From the NCBI RefSeq assembly GCF_000619905.2, contig NZ_CP012371.1, positions 930,001-994,000 of the forward strand: 64,000 bases of DNA, written 5' to 3'. A model generated the notes under the pieces. It was not told the origin of the DNA, ran no database searches, and was given only the letters and a program-made list of their open reading frames with translations. Positions 45,400-54,317 of this stretch are shown piece by piece. The stretch's first letter is position 1. Each line of letters begins with the position of its first letter. The DNA comes from Nitrosospira briensis C-128 (GTDB lineage: Bacteria > Pseudomonadota > Gammaproteobacteria > Burkholderiales > Nitrosomonadaceae). Made by a program: the position numbers and the translations under genes.

Positions 45400-45430
45400 G
45401 CACGCCGAGAAACTATGGCGTGCTTTTTTT
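45400..45430 (+). terminator. Intrinsic terminator after hppA
   Basis: GCACGCC (45400-45406) and GGCGTGC (45417-45423) form a perfect 7-bp stem with a 10-base loop, followed at once by seven T residues (45424-45430). It lies 21 bp after the hppA stop and ends the adk-pfp-hppA region. Confidence 0.88.
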
Positions 45431-45505
45431 TGTGCACCAAAGCTCACATACTGCTCTTTCAAACTTTCCAGATTCTCGGATGTTATATATTCTGCGAGGA
45501 ATATC

Positions 45506-45604
45506 ATGAACTTCGTCACTTCAAGCTTGACCCGGAGCCCGATCCAGGCCGGCAATGACACATTCACACAATTACTTACCTACCGGATTAATAATCATGA
45601 ATAA
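45506..45604 (+). CDS. Possible 32-codon ORF overlapping the HbpS-like gene start
   Basis: GCGAGGA, five bases, then ATG at 45506 opens a 32-codon frame (MNFVTSSLTRSPIQAGNDTF...) that ends at 45602-45604, past the ATG of the next gene in a different frame. It has a better ribosome-binding site than its neighbour, so could provide translational coupling. No family resemblance. Confidence 0.25.
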   Translation: MNFVTSSLTRSPIQAGNDTFTQLLTYRINNHE

Positions 45605-46004
45605 TAAGATCGCCCTCACGCTCGATGACGCCAAAATCATTGCCGCCGCATCGGAAGCGGAGGCCAGACGCAATAACTGGCCGGTGGTGATCGCAATCGT
45701 TGATGATGGGGCTCACCTGGTTTACCTGCTGCGCCTCGACAACACCCAGTTCGGCAGCGTTGATGTCGCAATTCAGAAGGCCTGCGCTGCGATTGCATTT
45801 CGACGTCCCACCAAAGTGTGGGAAGAACACGTCACTGACGGACGCCTGCGTTATCTCGGCCTGCCTGGAACCCTGCCGATCGAAGGTGGCTTACCCATCA
45901 TAGTGGATGGCCAGTTCATCGGCGCAATAGGAGTGAGCGGTGTGAGATCTCATGAGGATGCACAAATTGCACAGGCGGGATTGAATGCAATGCTAAAAAG
46001 CTGA
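45597..46004 (+). CDS. GlcG/HbpS-type (DUF336) small protein
   Basis: A member of the GlcG/HbpS (DUF336) fold family, found in heme-binding regulators and cobalamin-related proteins; the role here is unknown. ATG 45597 gives 135 residues starting MNNKIALTLDDAKIIAAASE, the family N-terminus; an alternative ATG at 45555 would add 14 unrelated residues. Segments typical of the family are VVIAIVDDGAHLVYLLRLDN, KACAAIAFRRPTKVWEE, and the C-terminal GGLPIIVDGQFIGAIGVSGV. No signal peptide, so cytosolic as drawn. It is isolated, with a 349-bp gap downstream. Confidence 0.85.
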   Translation: MNNKIALTLDDAKIIAAASEAEARRNNWPVVIAIVDDGAHLVYLLRLDNTQFGSVDVAIQKACAAIAFRRPTKVWEEHVTDGRLRYLGLPGTLPIEGGLPIIVDGQFIGAIGVSGVRSHEDAQIAQAGLNAMLKS

Positions 46005-46353
46005 TATGTTGATCGTCGAACTCGGTAGCCCGATATTAAACCGTCACCTGTCCACCTCATGGTCAATTCAAACGGAAGACGCTGTCATGAGTACATTCCA
46101 CGCCTGTTATGAGCGCTTCAGTCCTTGTTACCGGACAGGTATTTAGCCAAACATTCCCACGCACATCTGTATGCCCGAAACGCTCTTCAGGGCACTTCCC
46201 GACGAAGCCACCAACATGGCCATAGCCGTGCCCTGAGCACAGGTCGACTGCATAAACCTGGTCTCATTTTTTCAACATCACTATCTATCCCGGAGCTGAG
46301 TTAAGATACGATTCGGCCTGCAAATATATTCTTTACCTGACCATCTGGATTAT
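46005..46353. other. 349-bp gene-free stretch
   Basis: I see no supported gene. The longest short frame with an ATG (46087, 19 codons) has no ribosome-binding site. The minus strand carries a Gly/His/Cys-containing open stretch (GHGYGHVGGFVGKCPEERF) that resembles a decayed gene but matches nothing I recognise. The promoter for the following permease is expected near its right end. Confidence 0.35.
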
Positions 46354-47412
46354 ATGAATACTGTGGAGCTCCAACAAAAAACTTTCCTGCTCCTACTGGT
46401 TTTTGTCACCGTGGCATTCGGGTGGATTCTCTTGCCTTTCTATGGCGCAGTATTTTGGGGCTCGGTTCTTGCCATCATCTTTACACCGTTTCATCGCCGA
46501 TTGCTGGCCGTCATGAACCAGCGGCAGAATCTTGCCGCGCTCACCACCCTCCTGCTCTGCCTGATCATAGTGATTCTTCCGGTTACGATAATGACGATTT
46601 CGCTGCTGCAGGAAGGAGCGCTCGTCTACCAAGGAATCCGGTCTGGACAGCTTAATTTCGGCGCTTATTTTCAGCAGATCATGGGGGCCATGCCACCGTG
46701 GGTCATCCACTTGCTGGATCGGCTTGGGCTCACCAATATTTCCGAGCTGCAGGATATGCTATCGACCGGCGCTTTGCAGGGTAGTCAATTTATCGCAATG
46801 CACGCTCTCAGTATCGGTCAGAATGCCTTCGAATTCGTCATCAGCTTTGGCATTATGCTGTATCTGCTGTTTTTCCTGCTGCGCGACGGCGCCGCCCTCT
46901 CCATCAGGATCAAACATGCAATGCCCCTCAGCATGGAGCACAAGCGGCATCTGTTCAGCAAGTTCACTACGGTTATTCGCGCCACCGTAAAGGGCAACGT
47001 TGTTGTCGCCGCGGCGCAAGGCACGCTGGGGGGAATAATGTTTTCGTTCCTCGGCATTCAAGGGGCCTTGCTATGGGGTTTTGTGATGGCCTTCCTTTCC
47101 CTGTTGCCCGCAGTCGGGGCCGGGCTGATCTGGATGCCGGTAGCGATCTATTTTCTGTTTACCGGAGCTGTTTGGCAGGGCGTCACCCTCATCGCTTTCG
47201 GTGTGCTCGTGATCGGGCTCGTGGATAACATCTTGCGCCCCATACTCGTCGGCAGGGATACCAAAATACCCGATTATGTGATTCTTATCTCGACGCTGGG
47301 AGGCATGGTCCTTTTCGGTCTTAACGGCTTCGTTATCGGACCGGTAATTGCAGCCCTCTTCATCGCGGCGTGGGATCTCTTTTCTTCATCGAAAGAAGCA
47401 CCGACGGACTGA
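46354..47412 (+). CDS. AI-2E family (PerM/YdiK) membrane permease
   Basis: A 352-residue inner-membrane protein of the AI-2E transporter family (UPF0118), whose members include TqsA and Na+/H+ or drug exporters; substrate is unknown. About eight hydrophobic segments: two at residues 11-46, one near 60-85, one near 158-176 and a C-terminal set from 218 to 345. Family motifs are ILLPFYGAVFWGSVLAIIFT at the start and LVDNILRPILVGRDTKIPDY followed by VILISTLGGMVLFGLNGFVI. No linked gene suggests a substrate. Confidence 0.9.
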   Translation: MNTVELQQKTFLLLLVFVTVAFGWILLPFYGAVFWGSVLAIIFTPFHRRLLAVMNQRQNLAALTTLLLCLIIVILPVTIMTISLLQEGALVYQGIRSGQLNFGAYFQQIMGAMPPWVIHLLDRLGLTNISELQDMLSTGALQGSQFIAMHALSIGQNAFEFVISFGIMLYLLFFLLRDGAALSIRIKHAMPLSMEHKRHLFSKFTTVIRATVKGNVVVAAAQGTLGGIMFSFLGIQGALLWGFVMAFLSLLPAVGAGLIWMPVAIYFLFTGAVWQGVTLIAFGVLVIGLVDNILRPILVGRDTKIPDYVILISTLGGMVLFGLNGFVIGPVIAALFIAAWDLFSSSKEAPTD

Positions 47413-47515
47413 CGGCGCGAACTGGCCGACAGCAAGCCGTCCTGTTAAAACGCGCAGGTAAGGAAGCTAGCGATCGAATGAGTCGATAGTTCCGGTCTTC
47501 GAATCGCCCAGGCCG

Positions 47516-48340
47516 TTACCGCCTGGAGAATCTCATCTGTAGCCGGACCGTCCAGGCAAAGATGCGACCACCCAGCAGCCACCTGGCTATTACCGAGATT
47601 CTGGAATCGAAGGGGAGTGCATGTCTTACCGGTGGAACCGAAGACGTGACGGCATCGAGCACCGCCTTAGCGATAATTTCCGGACCGGGCGCCCTGGGTT
47701 CGCCAACCAGAAGGTTATGCACGCCGTCGAGAAGTTTCTTGTAGGCTGGCGGATGCGCAACGGTCTTTAATAACCTTAGCTGGTTGGGAACAAACTCCGT
47801 CTTTATCAAGCCAGGCGCAATGAGCACAACTTTGATCCCGAATCCCATCACCTCGCCACGCAGAGCATCGGTTAGCGCTTCAATGGCATACTTGGTAGCC
47901 GCATACCAACCAAAACCGGGCACCGATATTCTGCTCAGTGCCGAAACAATATTGACTATCGATCCCGATTTCTGCTCCCGCATATGGGGGAGGACTGCTT
48001 GCATAAACCGTGCATAGCCGAAAACATTAACTTCGAACTGCCGATGGGCAGCCTCCATCGAAACACATTCGATAGCGCCCAACTGACAGAGTGCCGCGTT
48101 GTTGACCAGCACATCGATACGCCCCTTGGTCGATATAATGTGATTCACTGCACAGTTAATGCCTTCTTCATTGGTCACATCCAGTTCTATCGGCTCAATG
48201 CGATCAGAACGAATCTCTTCCAGCCTGTACAAGCGCCGCGCCACGGCAAATACATAATAACCATTTTGAGCAAGAAGCTCGGCCGCAGCCCTTCCAATAC
48301 CGCTGGATGCACCCGTTACCAATGCGATCCGCTGAGTCAT
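47516..48340 (-). CDS. Short-chain dehydrogenase/reductase
   Basis: A classical SDR oxidoreductase using NAD(P)H. ATG 48340, preceded by AAAGGAG at seven bases, gives 274 residues beginning MTQRIALVTGASSGIGRAAA; the frame opens further upstream without family similarity. Motifs: TGASSGIGR cofactor loop, NNAALCQLG, active-site Ser in VNIVSALSRISVPGFG and YAATK with Tyr and Lys. A C-terminal extension of about 40 residues with a hydrophobic stretch (ISVIARWLLGGRIFAW) follows. Substrate unknown. It is convergent with the permease and divergent from a second, unrelated SDR. Confidence 0.9.
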   Translation of the reverse strand: MTQRIALVTGASSGIGRAAAELLAQNGYYVFAVARRLYRLEEIRSDRIEPIELDVTNEEGINCAVNHIISTKGRIDVLVNNAALCQLGAIECVSMEAAHRQFEVNVFGYARFMQAVLPHMREQKSGSIVNIVSALSRISVPGFGWYAATKYAIEALTDALRGEVMGFGIKVVLIAPGLIKTEFVPNQLRLLKTVAHPPAYKKLLDGVHNLLVGEPRAPGPEIIAKAVLDAVTSSVPPVRHALPFDSRISVIARWLLGGRIFAWTVRLQMRFSRR

Positions 48341-48513
48341 GTCGTCGCTCCTTTTATATTGCCATTCGTTTCGTTTTTTATACATAATGAGCGAGTACGC
48401 AAATCAAACGGCGGTATCTCGTTATCTGGGATATTCGCTCACCGATATTTCTTTATAGCACCGGGCAGCGCGGTATATTTCCGTTAGACCGGCAGGCGCA
48501 TGAGGAGAGAAAT

Positions 48514-49212
48514 ATGAAAACTGCATTAATCACAGGGGCCAACCGCGGGATCGGATTGGAATTTTGCAGGCAGTATGCCGCAGAGAACTGGCGCATTTTA
48601 GCTTGCACTCGTCATCCGGAAAAATCAGATGCGCTTGATACGCTGGCCGCCGGCTATCCTGGGCAGGTTACCGTACATACGCTCGATGTTGCTGATCATG
48701 CGCAAATCGAGGGATTGGCGCAATCGTTAGCTGGCGAGCCGATCGATCTGCTTCTCAACAACGCGGGAATTTATACGGGCCCTCATGCAGGCGCTTTCGA
48801 TAGTATCGATTATGAGGCCTGGGCCCATGAATTTCGTGTCAATACCATGGCAACGCTCAAGATGGCCCAGGCATTCAACTCGCATGTTGCCGGAAGCAGT
48901 CAAAAAATGATCGTGACCATCAGCAGCAAGATGGGCAGCATTGCGGAGAACGACAGCGGCGGCAGCTACCTGTACCGGTCCAGCAAGGCAGCCGTAAATA
49001 TGGTTATCAAAAGCCTTGCCATCGACCTGAAAACAGTGGGAATCATTGCAGTGGTATTGCATCCCGGATGGGTGCAGACCGATATGGGCGGCAAGAATGC
49101 GCTCATATCCACGGCAAAAAGCGTGTCCGGCATGCGGCATGTCATCAGCGGCCTCACGTTGACGGATTCAGGTAAATTCATCGCCTATGATGGCAAGCCG
49201 ATTCCGTGGTAA
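48514..49212 (+). CDS. Short-chain dehydrogenase (C-factor/CsgA-like)
   Basis: An SDR of 232 residues resembling the C-signal/CsgA group of short SDRs. Motifs: ALITGANRGIGLEFCRQYAA cofactor loop, LLLNNAGIYTGP, catalytic Ser in TISSKMGSIAEND and YRSSKAA with Tyr and Lys, and VVLHPGWVQTDMGG. AGGAGAG stands 7 bases before the ATG. Transcribed divergently from the neighbouring SDR across 173 bp. Substrate unknown; not closely similar to its neighbour, so not a tandem duplicate. Confidence 0.9.
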   Translation: MKTALITGANRGIGLEFCRQYAAENWRILACTRHPEKSDALDTLAAGYPGQVTVHTLDVADHAQIEGLAQSLAGEPIDLLLNNAGIYTGPHAGAFDSIDYEAWAHEFRVNTMATLKMAQAFNSHVAGSSQKMIVTISSKMGSIAENDSGGSYLYRSSKAAVNMVIKSLAIDLKTVGIIAVVLHPGWVQTDMGGKNALISTAKSVSGMRHVISGLTLTDSGKFIAYDGKPIPW

Positions 49213-49344
49213 GTGCTCGCTCTCCGCAGCAGCAGCCGCTGCCATTCGATATGATCTTGTCGGTCCGGATGTTGGCTCGTGAGCCCGCCTCCGACTCTCG
49301 TCGATAGCGGCTTGATCAATTCGGAGAGTGCGCTTTAGCAGCCC

Positions 49345-49665
49345 TTATTCTACGACTACCGCCGTCCCGCTAGCCGAAACCATCAGCATTCCATTTTCCT
49401 TGCCCATTATCTCGTAATCGATATCGATGCCGATTACCGCGTTTGCACCGAGGTCCTGTGCTCGCCGCTGTAGCTCGTCAAGCGCGATTTCCCTCGCGCG
49501 CTGCAATTCTTTTTCATAGGTTGCGGAGCGTCCTCCCACGAGGTCACGGATTCCGGCAAAAAGGTCTTTAAACAAATTGGCGCCGAGGATCGCTTCGCCG
49601 GCGATGACTCCGCAGTATTTCGTAATGCGCTTTCCCTCAATGCTCGGGGTAGTGGTAAGTTGCAT
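49345..49665 (-). CDS. YbjQ family (UPF0145) protein
   Basis: A small soluble protein of the YbjQ/DUF74 family, suspected to bind metal; function unknown. ATG 49665 (106 residues, [20 protein letters not shown]) is preceded by GGGAGG; the longer frame to 49704 would add an unlikely 13 residues. Family marks: [40 protein letters not shown] and [13 protein letters not shown]. The length is the family norm. Confidence 0.9.
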   Translation of the reverse strand: MQLTTTPSIEGKRITKYCGVIAGEAILGANLFKDLFAGIRDLVGGRSATYEKELQRAREIALDELQRRAQDLGANAVIGIDIDYEIMGKENGMLMVSASGTAVVVE

Positions 49666-49748
49666 AAGCCTCCCATTGACGTTCTTCAATAAAATAAGTA
49701 ACAAGCCATAGCGGGCTACCTGTACCGCTTATCCATGGCAAGGCACTG

Positions 49749-50093
49749 TTACTGCGGCGCAGCAGGTTTGGGTCTTTTACGAAGCTTCTTCAGAGGGCGC
49801 TTTCCTTGCGTACCGTCACGGGACTTGAACTGATCGGGTGTCGGCATCCCCTTGCGCCGCACGTTTCGCTCAGCCGAAGAGTTGCGCTCCGAGGCGTTTC
49901 GTTCCGAAGCGTTTCGCTCTGCGTTGTGCCGCTCCGAGGTGCCCCGCTCGGAAGTCATAGCGCGATTGGCAGGAGTAAGCGTAATCTCAAGCTCGTTGAT
50001 CTCATCCCATTCAGCTTCGGTACGTTGTCTTTCCGGAATAGCAAGAAGCTCTTGCAGGCGAATATTAGGCGGACTCGGCTGTAGTTTATCCAT
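49749..50093 (-). CDS. Low-complexity repeat protein, function unknown
   Basis: A 114-residue basic protein that I do not recognise. The first 45 residues are ordinary (LQELLAIPERQRTEAEWDEI), followed by a run of (A/T)SER(N/G/H) and AERN repeats about residues 48-76, then RRKGMPTPDQFKSRDGTQGK and a Lys/Pro tail. The repeats are also visible in the DNA (about 49861-49956) and are probably unstable by slippage. No signal peptide or membrane segment. It is divergent from fbpA, and its upstream region contains the Fur box, so it could also be iron-controlled. Confidence 0.6.
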   Translation of the reverse strand: MDKLQPSPPNIRLQELLAIPERQRTEAEWDEINELEITLTPANRAMTSERGTSERHNAERNASERNASERNSSAERNVRRKGMPTPDQFKSRDGTQGKRPLKKLRKRPKPAAPQ

Positions 50094-50118
50094 AGTATAT
50101 TTAATGCGATGCTCTACT

Positions 50119-50137
50119 GATAATTATTATCATTTAT
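50119..50137. promoter_or_regulatory. Fur box upstream of fbpABC
   Basis: A 19-bp site matches the consensus GATAATGATAATCATTATC at 14 positions by eye (GATAATTATTATCATTTAT). It overlaps a TATAAT (50135-50140) that may be the -10 of the fbpA promoter, so Fur-Fe2+ would block transcription. Its location between a divergent hypothetical gene and fbpA allows control of both. The iron-transport role of fbpABC supports it. Confidence 0.72.
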
Positions 50138-50183
50138 AATGGTATTTGGTTGATCTCACTGTTGATATCCGGAGTAAATAATA

Positions 50184-51410
50184 ATGTTAAATACCTGGTT
50201 AAAAAAATATCTGAACAAGACTCGCATGCAGCGCTTGGCTGGTAACTCTACCGGAAGAATCGGGAAGACGACAAGGCCCGCAACATACGCTTGTACGACG
50301 ATGCCACGGCCGGAAATCACAATGCAGGGAGCGCCCGCTTTTCCCGACACAATACATTATAGGTCGCCGTCGCGCCTTGGTGGGGAAACTCGGAGGCTTA
50401 TTCCGCGAGTCTTCAATCAATATATTACTGCAATATTTTGCTTTGCCATTTTCTTTGGCCCCAGCGCATCTCACGCGGAGCAGGTAGTAGTCTATTCCGC
50501 TCGGATCGAACAGCTCATCAAACCAATGTTCGACGCTTTCACTAAAGATACCGGCATCAATGTAAAATTCGTCACTGACAAAGAAGGCCCGTTGCTGGCG
50601 CGCCTCAAGGCGGAAGGGAAAAACACACCTGCCGACATGCTGATCACCTCGGATGCGGGCAATTTGTGGGAGGCCGCCCAGGAAGGACTGTTGAGGCCCG
50701 TCGAGTCAAAAACGCTCCAGGCAAATGTTCCCGCCTACCTCCATGATCCCCGGAATCAGTGGTTCGGCCTATCCGTGCGGGCACGCACTATCATATATAA
50801 CACACAGAAAGTAAAGCCTTCGGATCTTTCTACCTACGAAGCGCTGGCTGAACCTCAATGGAAAGGACGGTTGTGCCTGCGCACTTCCAAGAAAGTATAC
50901 AACCAGTCGCTGGTCGCGATGATGATCGCTGAGCATGGCGCGGCCAGGACCGAAGAAATTATCAAAGGCTGGGTCGCCAATCTCGCTATCGACCCTCTAT
51001 CCGACGAAACCAAGGCAATGGAATTCGTCGCCGCAGGGCGATGCGATGTCACAATAGCCAACAGCTATTACTATGGCCGCCTGATGCAAAAAAATCCGGC
51101 ATTGCCACTTGCGATTTTCTGGCCTAACCAGGAAGGCAGCGGCGTTCACGTCAATATCTCGGGGGCAGGGATTACAAAATACGCGCATAACGTACCGGCT
51201 GCAACCAGATTGCTCGAATTTCTGTCATCCGAAGAAGCCCAGAATCTCTTTGCCGACGTGAATATGGAATACCCGGTCAATCCCAGGGTAAAACCCGACC
51301 CGGCTGTCGCCGCCTGGGGCACCTTCAAGCAGAATACGATAAACGTAACCACAGCCGGGGAATTGCAGGCAGAGGCGGTAAAACTGATGGATCGCGCGGG
51401 CTATCGATAA
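50184..51410 (+). CDS. fbpA: Ferric-iron ABC transporter, substrate-binding protein
   Basis: The periplasmic Fe3+-binding component. From ATG 50184 (GGAG nine bases upstream) there are 408 residues; mature-type sequence begins at about residue 99 (EQVVVYSARIEQLIKPMFDA), preceded by a signal peptide with hydrophobic core (ITAIFCFAIFFGPSASHA). The first 72 residues are hydrophilic and do not resemble a signal sequence, odd for an exported protein. In-frame alternatives are ATG 50301 and 50322; neither removes all of it. Iron-ligand Tyr pair SYYYGR near residue 300 is intact. It heads fbpABC. Confidence 0.88.
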   Translation: MLNTWLKKYLNKTRMQRLAGNSTGRIGKTTRPATYACTTMPRPEITMQGAPAFPDTIHYRSPSRLGGETRRLIPRVFNQYITAIFCFAIFFGPSASHAEQVVVYSARIEQLIKPMFDAFTKDTGINVKFVTDKEGPLLARLKAEGKNTPADMLITSDAGNLWEAAQEGLLRPVESKTLQANVPAYLHDPRNQWFGLSVRARTIIYNTQKVKPSDLSTYEALAEPQWKGRLCLRTSKKVYNQSLVAMMIAEHGAARTEEIIKGWVANLAIDPLSDETKAMEFVAAGRCDVTIANSYYYGRLMQKNPALPLAIFWPNQEGSGVHVNISGAGITKYAHNVPAATRLLEFLSSEEAQNLFADVNMEYPVNPRVKPDPAVAAWGTFKQNTINVTTAGELQAEAVKLMDRAGYR

Positions 51411-51422
51411 GGCGTCAAGGAT

Positions 51423-53108
51423 GTGAGAGATGAAACGCTTAGCTCAGCGGAGGCTGATTCAGGCACGAAAAATGGGTTTTTAAGCGCCTCAAGCTCCGCC
51501 TACCGGACCTCAAACGGCTGGCGTCTAATCCCCTTTCTGGTAGCTGCAGTGGTGCTCGTGCCAGTTGGTACGGTCATCTCGTCCTTGTTCGTGCCGGCGG
51601 GCGATGTCTGGCAACATCTGGTAGAAACGACACTGGCCGGCTTGCTGGTCAATACGTTCTGGCTCGCAGTGGGCGTGGCCGCAGGTTCCGCGCTATTGGG
51701 AGTAAGCCTGGCCTGGTTTACTGCGGTGTGCGAGTTCCCCGGCCGTAAATTCTTTTCGTGGGCATTATTGCTGCCGCTTGCCATTCCCGCATATGTTACC
51801 GCGTTCGTGGCTTTGGGCCTGTTCGATTACATCGGCCCGGTGCAAACGGCGCTACGCACCTGGCTGGGGCCCGATCTATTCTGGTTTCCGGATATACGCA
51901 GCAGGCTGGGCGTTATCATTGTCATGGTTCTGGCGTTTTATCCTTACGTCTATTTGCTGGCGCGAAATGCGTTTCTTACTCAAGGGAAACGCTCGCTGGA
52001 GGTTGCCCAGTCGTTAGGCTTTAATCGCACACAAGGATTTTTCAAATTGGCGTTGCCGATGGCGCGCCCGTGGATTGCAGGCGGAACAATGCTGGCGCTG
52101 ATGGAAACGCTTGCCGATTTCGGTACGGTAGCGGTCTTCAATTACGACACCTTCACCACTGCTATTTATAAAGCCTGGTTTGCCATGTTTTCCCTGACCG
52201 CGGCTTCTCAACTCGCCTCCCTGCTGATCGTTATCGTTTTTGCCGTGATAATCGTGGAGCAGCAATTTCGTTCACGCATGCGCTATGCCGAAACCAGGCA
52301 AAGTGCGAAGGCGATCCCCATCCCGCTTACCGGCTGGCGCGCATGGCTGATCTCAGGATTTGCGTCAGGCACGCTTTTTTTTGCGTTCCTGTTACCCGTC
52401 ATGCAACTGGGCATTTGGGCAGTGGCCGTTGTCGAACGTGATTTCGACCAGCGTTACCTGGAATTTCTCTGGCACTCGCTGCTATTATCCGCTTTTGCCG
52501 CCCTGCTCACCTGCACCGTTGCGCTGCTCATGGTCTACGCTGCACGACGCTGCCCGGACTCCGCCACTCGTGGCGCAGTGCACATTTCCACTATTGGATA
52601 TGCTCTGCCCGGCGCCGTTCTCGCGGTTGGAATTTTCATCCCCATAGCCTGGCTGGATGGCTGGCTGAGCGAAATGGCCATGCAGCTATTTCATATAGAA
52701 ACCGGCTTGCTCATCCAGGGCACCCTCGTCACGATGCTGATTGCCTATATGACGCGTTTTCTCGCGGTCAGCCACAGCCCCATAGACAGTGCCATGCAGC
52801 GTGTAACCGGCAGCATCGATGAGGCCGCCATGGGGCTTGGTTTAAGCGGATGGGCGACACTTTGCCGCGTACACTTGCCCATTCTGAAGGGTGGCATATT
52901 CACCGCCGCTGCGCTGGTATTCGTGGATGTCATGAAAGAGATGCCCATCACGTTGATGACCCGGCCTTTCGGCTGGGATACCCTCTCGGTGCGGATTTTC
53001 GAAATGACGACGGAAGGCCAATGGGAGCAGGCCGCGTTACCTGCCGTGACGCTGGTATTGGCGGGCCTGCTTCCCCTGATATTTTTTATGCGGCAAACCG
53101 AAAGTTGA
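51423..53108 (+). CDS. fbpB: Ferric-iron ABC transporter, permease
   Basis: The fused double-length permease typical of FbpB/SfuB: 561 residues with about 12 membrane segments in two halves, each with an EAA-type loop (EVAQSLGFNRTQGFFKLALP and DEAAMGLGLSGWATLCRVHL). It starts with GTG at 51423, 12 bp after fbpA; the ribosome-binding site is poor (AAGGA very close), so the start is approximate. fbpC follows by 14 bp. The three genes form the iron operon. Confidence 0.92.
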   Translation: MRDETLSSAEADSGTKNGFLSASSSAYRTSNGWRLIPFLVAAVVLVPVGTVISSLFVPAGDVWQHLVETTLAGLLVNTFWLAVGVAAGSALLGVSLAWFTAVCEFPGRKFFSWALLLPLAIPAYVTAFVALGLFDYIGPVQTALRTWLGPDLFWFPDIRSRLGVIIVMVLAFYPYVYLLARNAFLTQGKRSLEVAQSLGFNRTQGFFKLALPMARPWIAGGTMLALMETLADFGTVAVFNYDTFTTAIYKAWFAMFSLTAASQLASLLIVIVFAVIIVEQQFRSRMRYAETRQSAKAIPIPLTGWRAWLISGFASGTLFFAFLLPVMQLGIWAVAVVERDFDQRYLEFLWHSLLLSAFAALLTCTVALLMVYAARRCPDSATRGAVHISTIGYALPGAVLAVGIFIPIAWLDGWLSEMAMQLFHIETGLLIQGTLVTMLIAYMTRFLAVSHSPIDSAMQRVTGSIDEAAMGLGLSGWATLCRVHLPILKGGIFTAAALVFVDVMKEMPITLMTRPFGWDTLSVRIFEMTTEGQWEQAALPAVTLVLAGLLPLIFFMRQTES

Positions 53109-53122
53109 TTTGAGCGACTGCC

Positions 53123-54199
53123 ATGAATACGCTGCTTGAGCTCAAAAATATCCGGCATGCCTATGGCCGGCAAACAGTGGTGAACGACTTATCGCTCGCG
53201 CTAAAAAAAGGTGCAATCGGCTGCCTGCTGGGACCGAGCGGGTGCGGCAAGACAACGGTATTGCGATGTATCGCCGGGTTTGAGTCCATCTCGGCCGGCG
53301 AGATTACACTCAATGGCGTAGTGATAAGTAACGCGGATTTTAGCTTGCCGCCGGAACGGCGACACATCGGCATGGTGTTTCAGGATTATGCATTATTTCC
53401 TCACCTGACCGTTCAGGCCAATGTTGGTTTTGGCCTGCACCGCATGCAAAAAACGGAGCGTGCGGCACGTACCGCTGAAATGCTCAAAACCGTAGGTCTT
53501 GCTGATGTGGCGGACAAGTATCCACACCAGCTTTCGGGCGGCCAGCAGCAACGCGTCGCCCTGGCGAGAGCACTTGCGCCAAAGCCTGACTTACTGTTGC
53601 TGGATGAGCCTTTCTCCAATCTGGATGTGACGCTGCGTGGCCGCTTGAGCCTGGAGGTGCGCGACATTCTCAAGAGCCAGAATGCTACCGCCATTTTGGT
53701 AACGCATGACCAGGACGAGGCTTTTGCCATAGCGGATGAAATCGGCGTCATGCACCAGGGCGAAATCCAGCAATGGGATACCGGCTACAACCTCTATCAC
53801 AGGCCCGCCAACCGGTTCGTTGCAAATTTCATCGGCCAGGGTGTTTTTCTCCCCGGCAAAATACTGGATCCACATCACGTGGAAATCGAGCTGGGGACTC
53901 TGGCAGGAGAGGTGCCGCATCAATGCATGCCGGACTGCCAACTATGCCGCGAGGGAAATCCCGTGGATGTGCTCATACGACCGGATGATATTGTGCACGA
54001 TGACGCAAGCCCCCTTCAAGCCGCCGTGATGCACAAGGCTTTCCGTGGCGCCGACATCATGTATACGCTGCGCCTGCCCGGCGGTGGCATCGCCCTATCA
54101 CTGGTACCGAGCCACCATAACCATGCAATAGGCGAAAAAATCGGTATCAAACTGGAGGCGGATCACGTTGTGGCATTCAGCCAATCTGCATCCAGCTGA
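53123..54199 (+). CDS. fbpC: Ferric-iron ABC transporter, ATP-binding protein
   Basis: The ATPase that powers uptake. The 358-residue protein has Walker A GPSGCGKTTVLRCIAG (near residue 37), Q-loop MVFQDYALFPHLTVQ, signature LSGGQQQRVALARAL, Walker B LLLLDEPFSNLDV and the H-loop ILVTHDQDEA. The C-terminal regulatory domain (TOBE type) runs from about residue 240. The last 250 bp of the gene recur as a decayed copy at 57203-57455. Confidence 0.94.
   Translation: MNTLLELKNIRHAYGRQTVVNDLSLALKKGAIGCLLGPSGCGKTTVLRCIAGFESISAGEITLNGVVISNADFSLPPERRHIGMVFQDYALFPHLTVQANVGFGLHRMQKTERAARTAEMLKTVGLADVADKYPHQLSGGQQQRVALARALAPKPDLLLLDEPFSNLDVTLRGRLSLEVRDILKSQNATAILVTHDQDEAFAIADEIGVMHQGEIQQWDTGYNLYHRPANRFVANFIGQGVFLPGKILDPHHVEIELGTLAGEVPHQCMPDCQLCREGNPVDVLIRPDDIVHDDASPLQAAVMHKAFRGADIMYTLRLPGGGIALSLVPSHHNHAIGEKIGIKLEADHVVAFSQSASS
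53942..54193 (+). repeat. fbpC 3'-end sequence, intact copy of a direct repeat
   Basis: This segment codes for the C-terminal part of FbpC (CREGNPVDVLIRPDDIVHDD onwards) and is the intact partner of 57203-57455. The copies lie in direct orientation 3.3 kb apart and flank the lipoprotein, response regulator and kinase genes. Confidence 0.85.
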
Positions 54200-54317
54200 A
54201 GCCTCAACGCACTCGCGTCAATCACTTACCGGTTCCTGCAGCACTCAAGCGAAACGCGCATCATATATTCCCTGATTCAGCGTGTACCCCACCTTCTTAT
54301 AAGGAATTGCCGAAACT

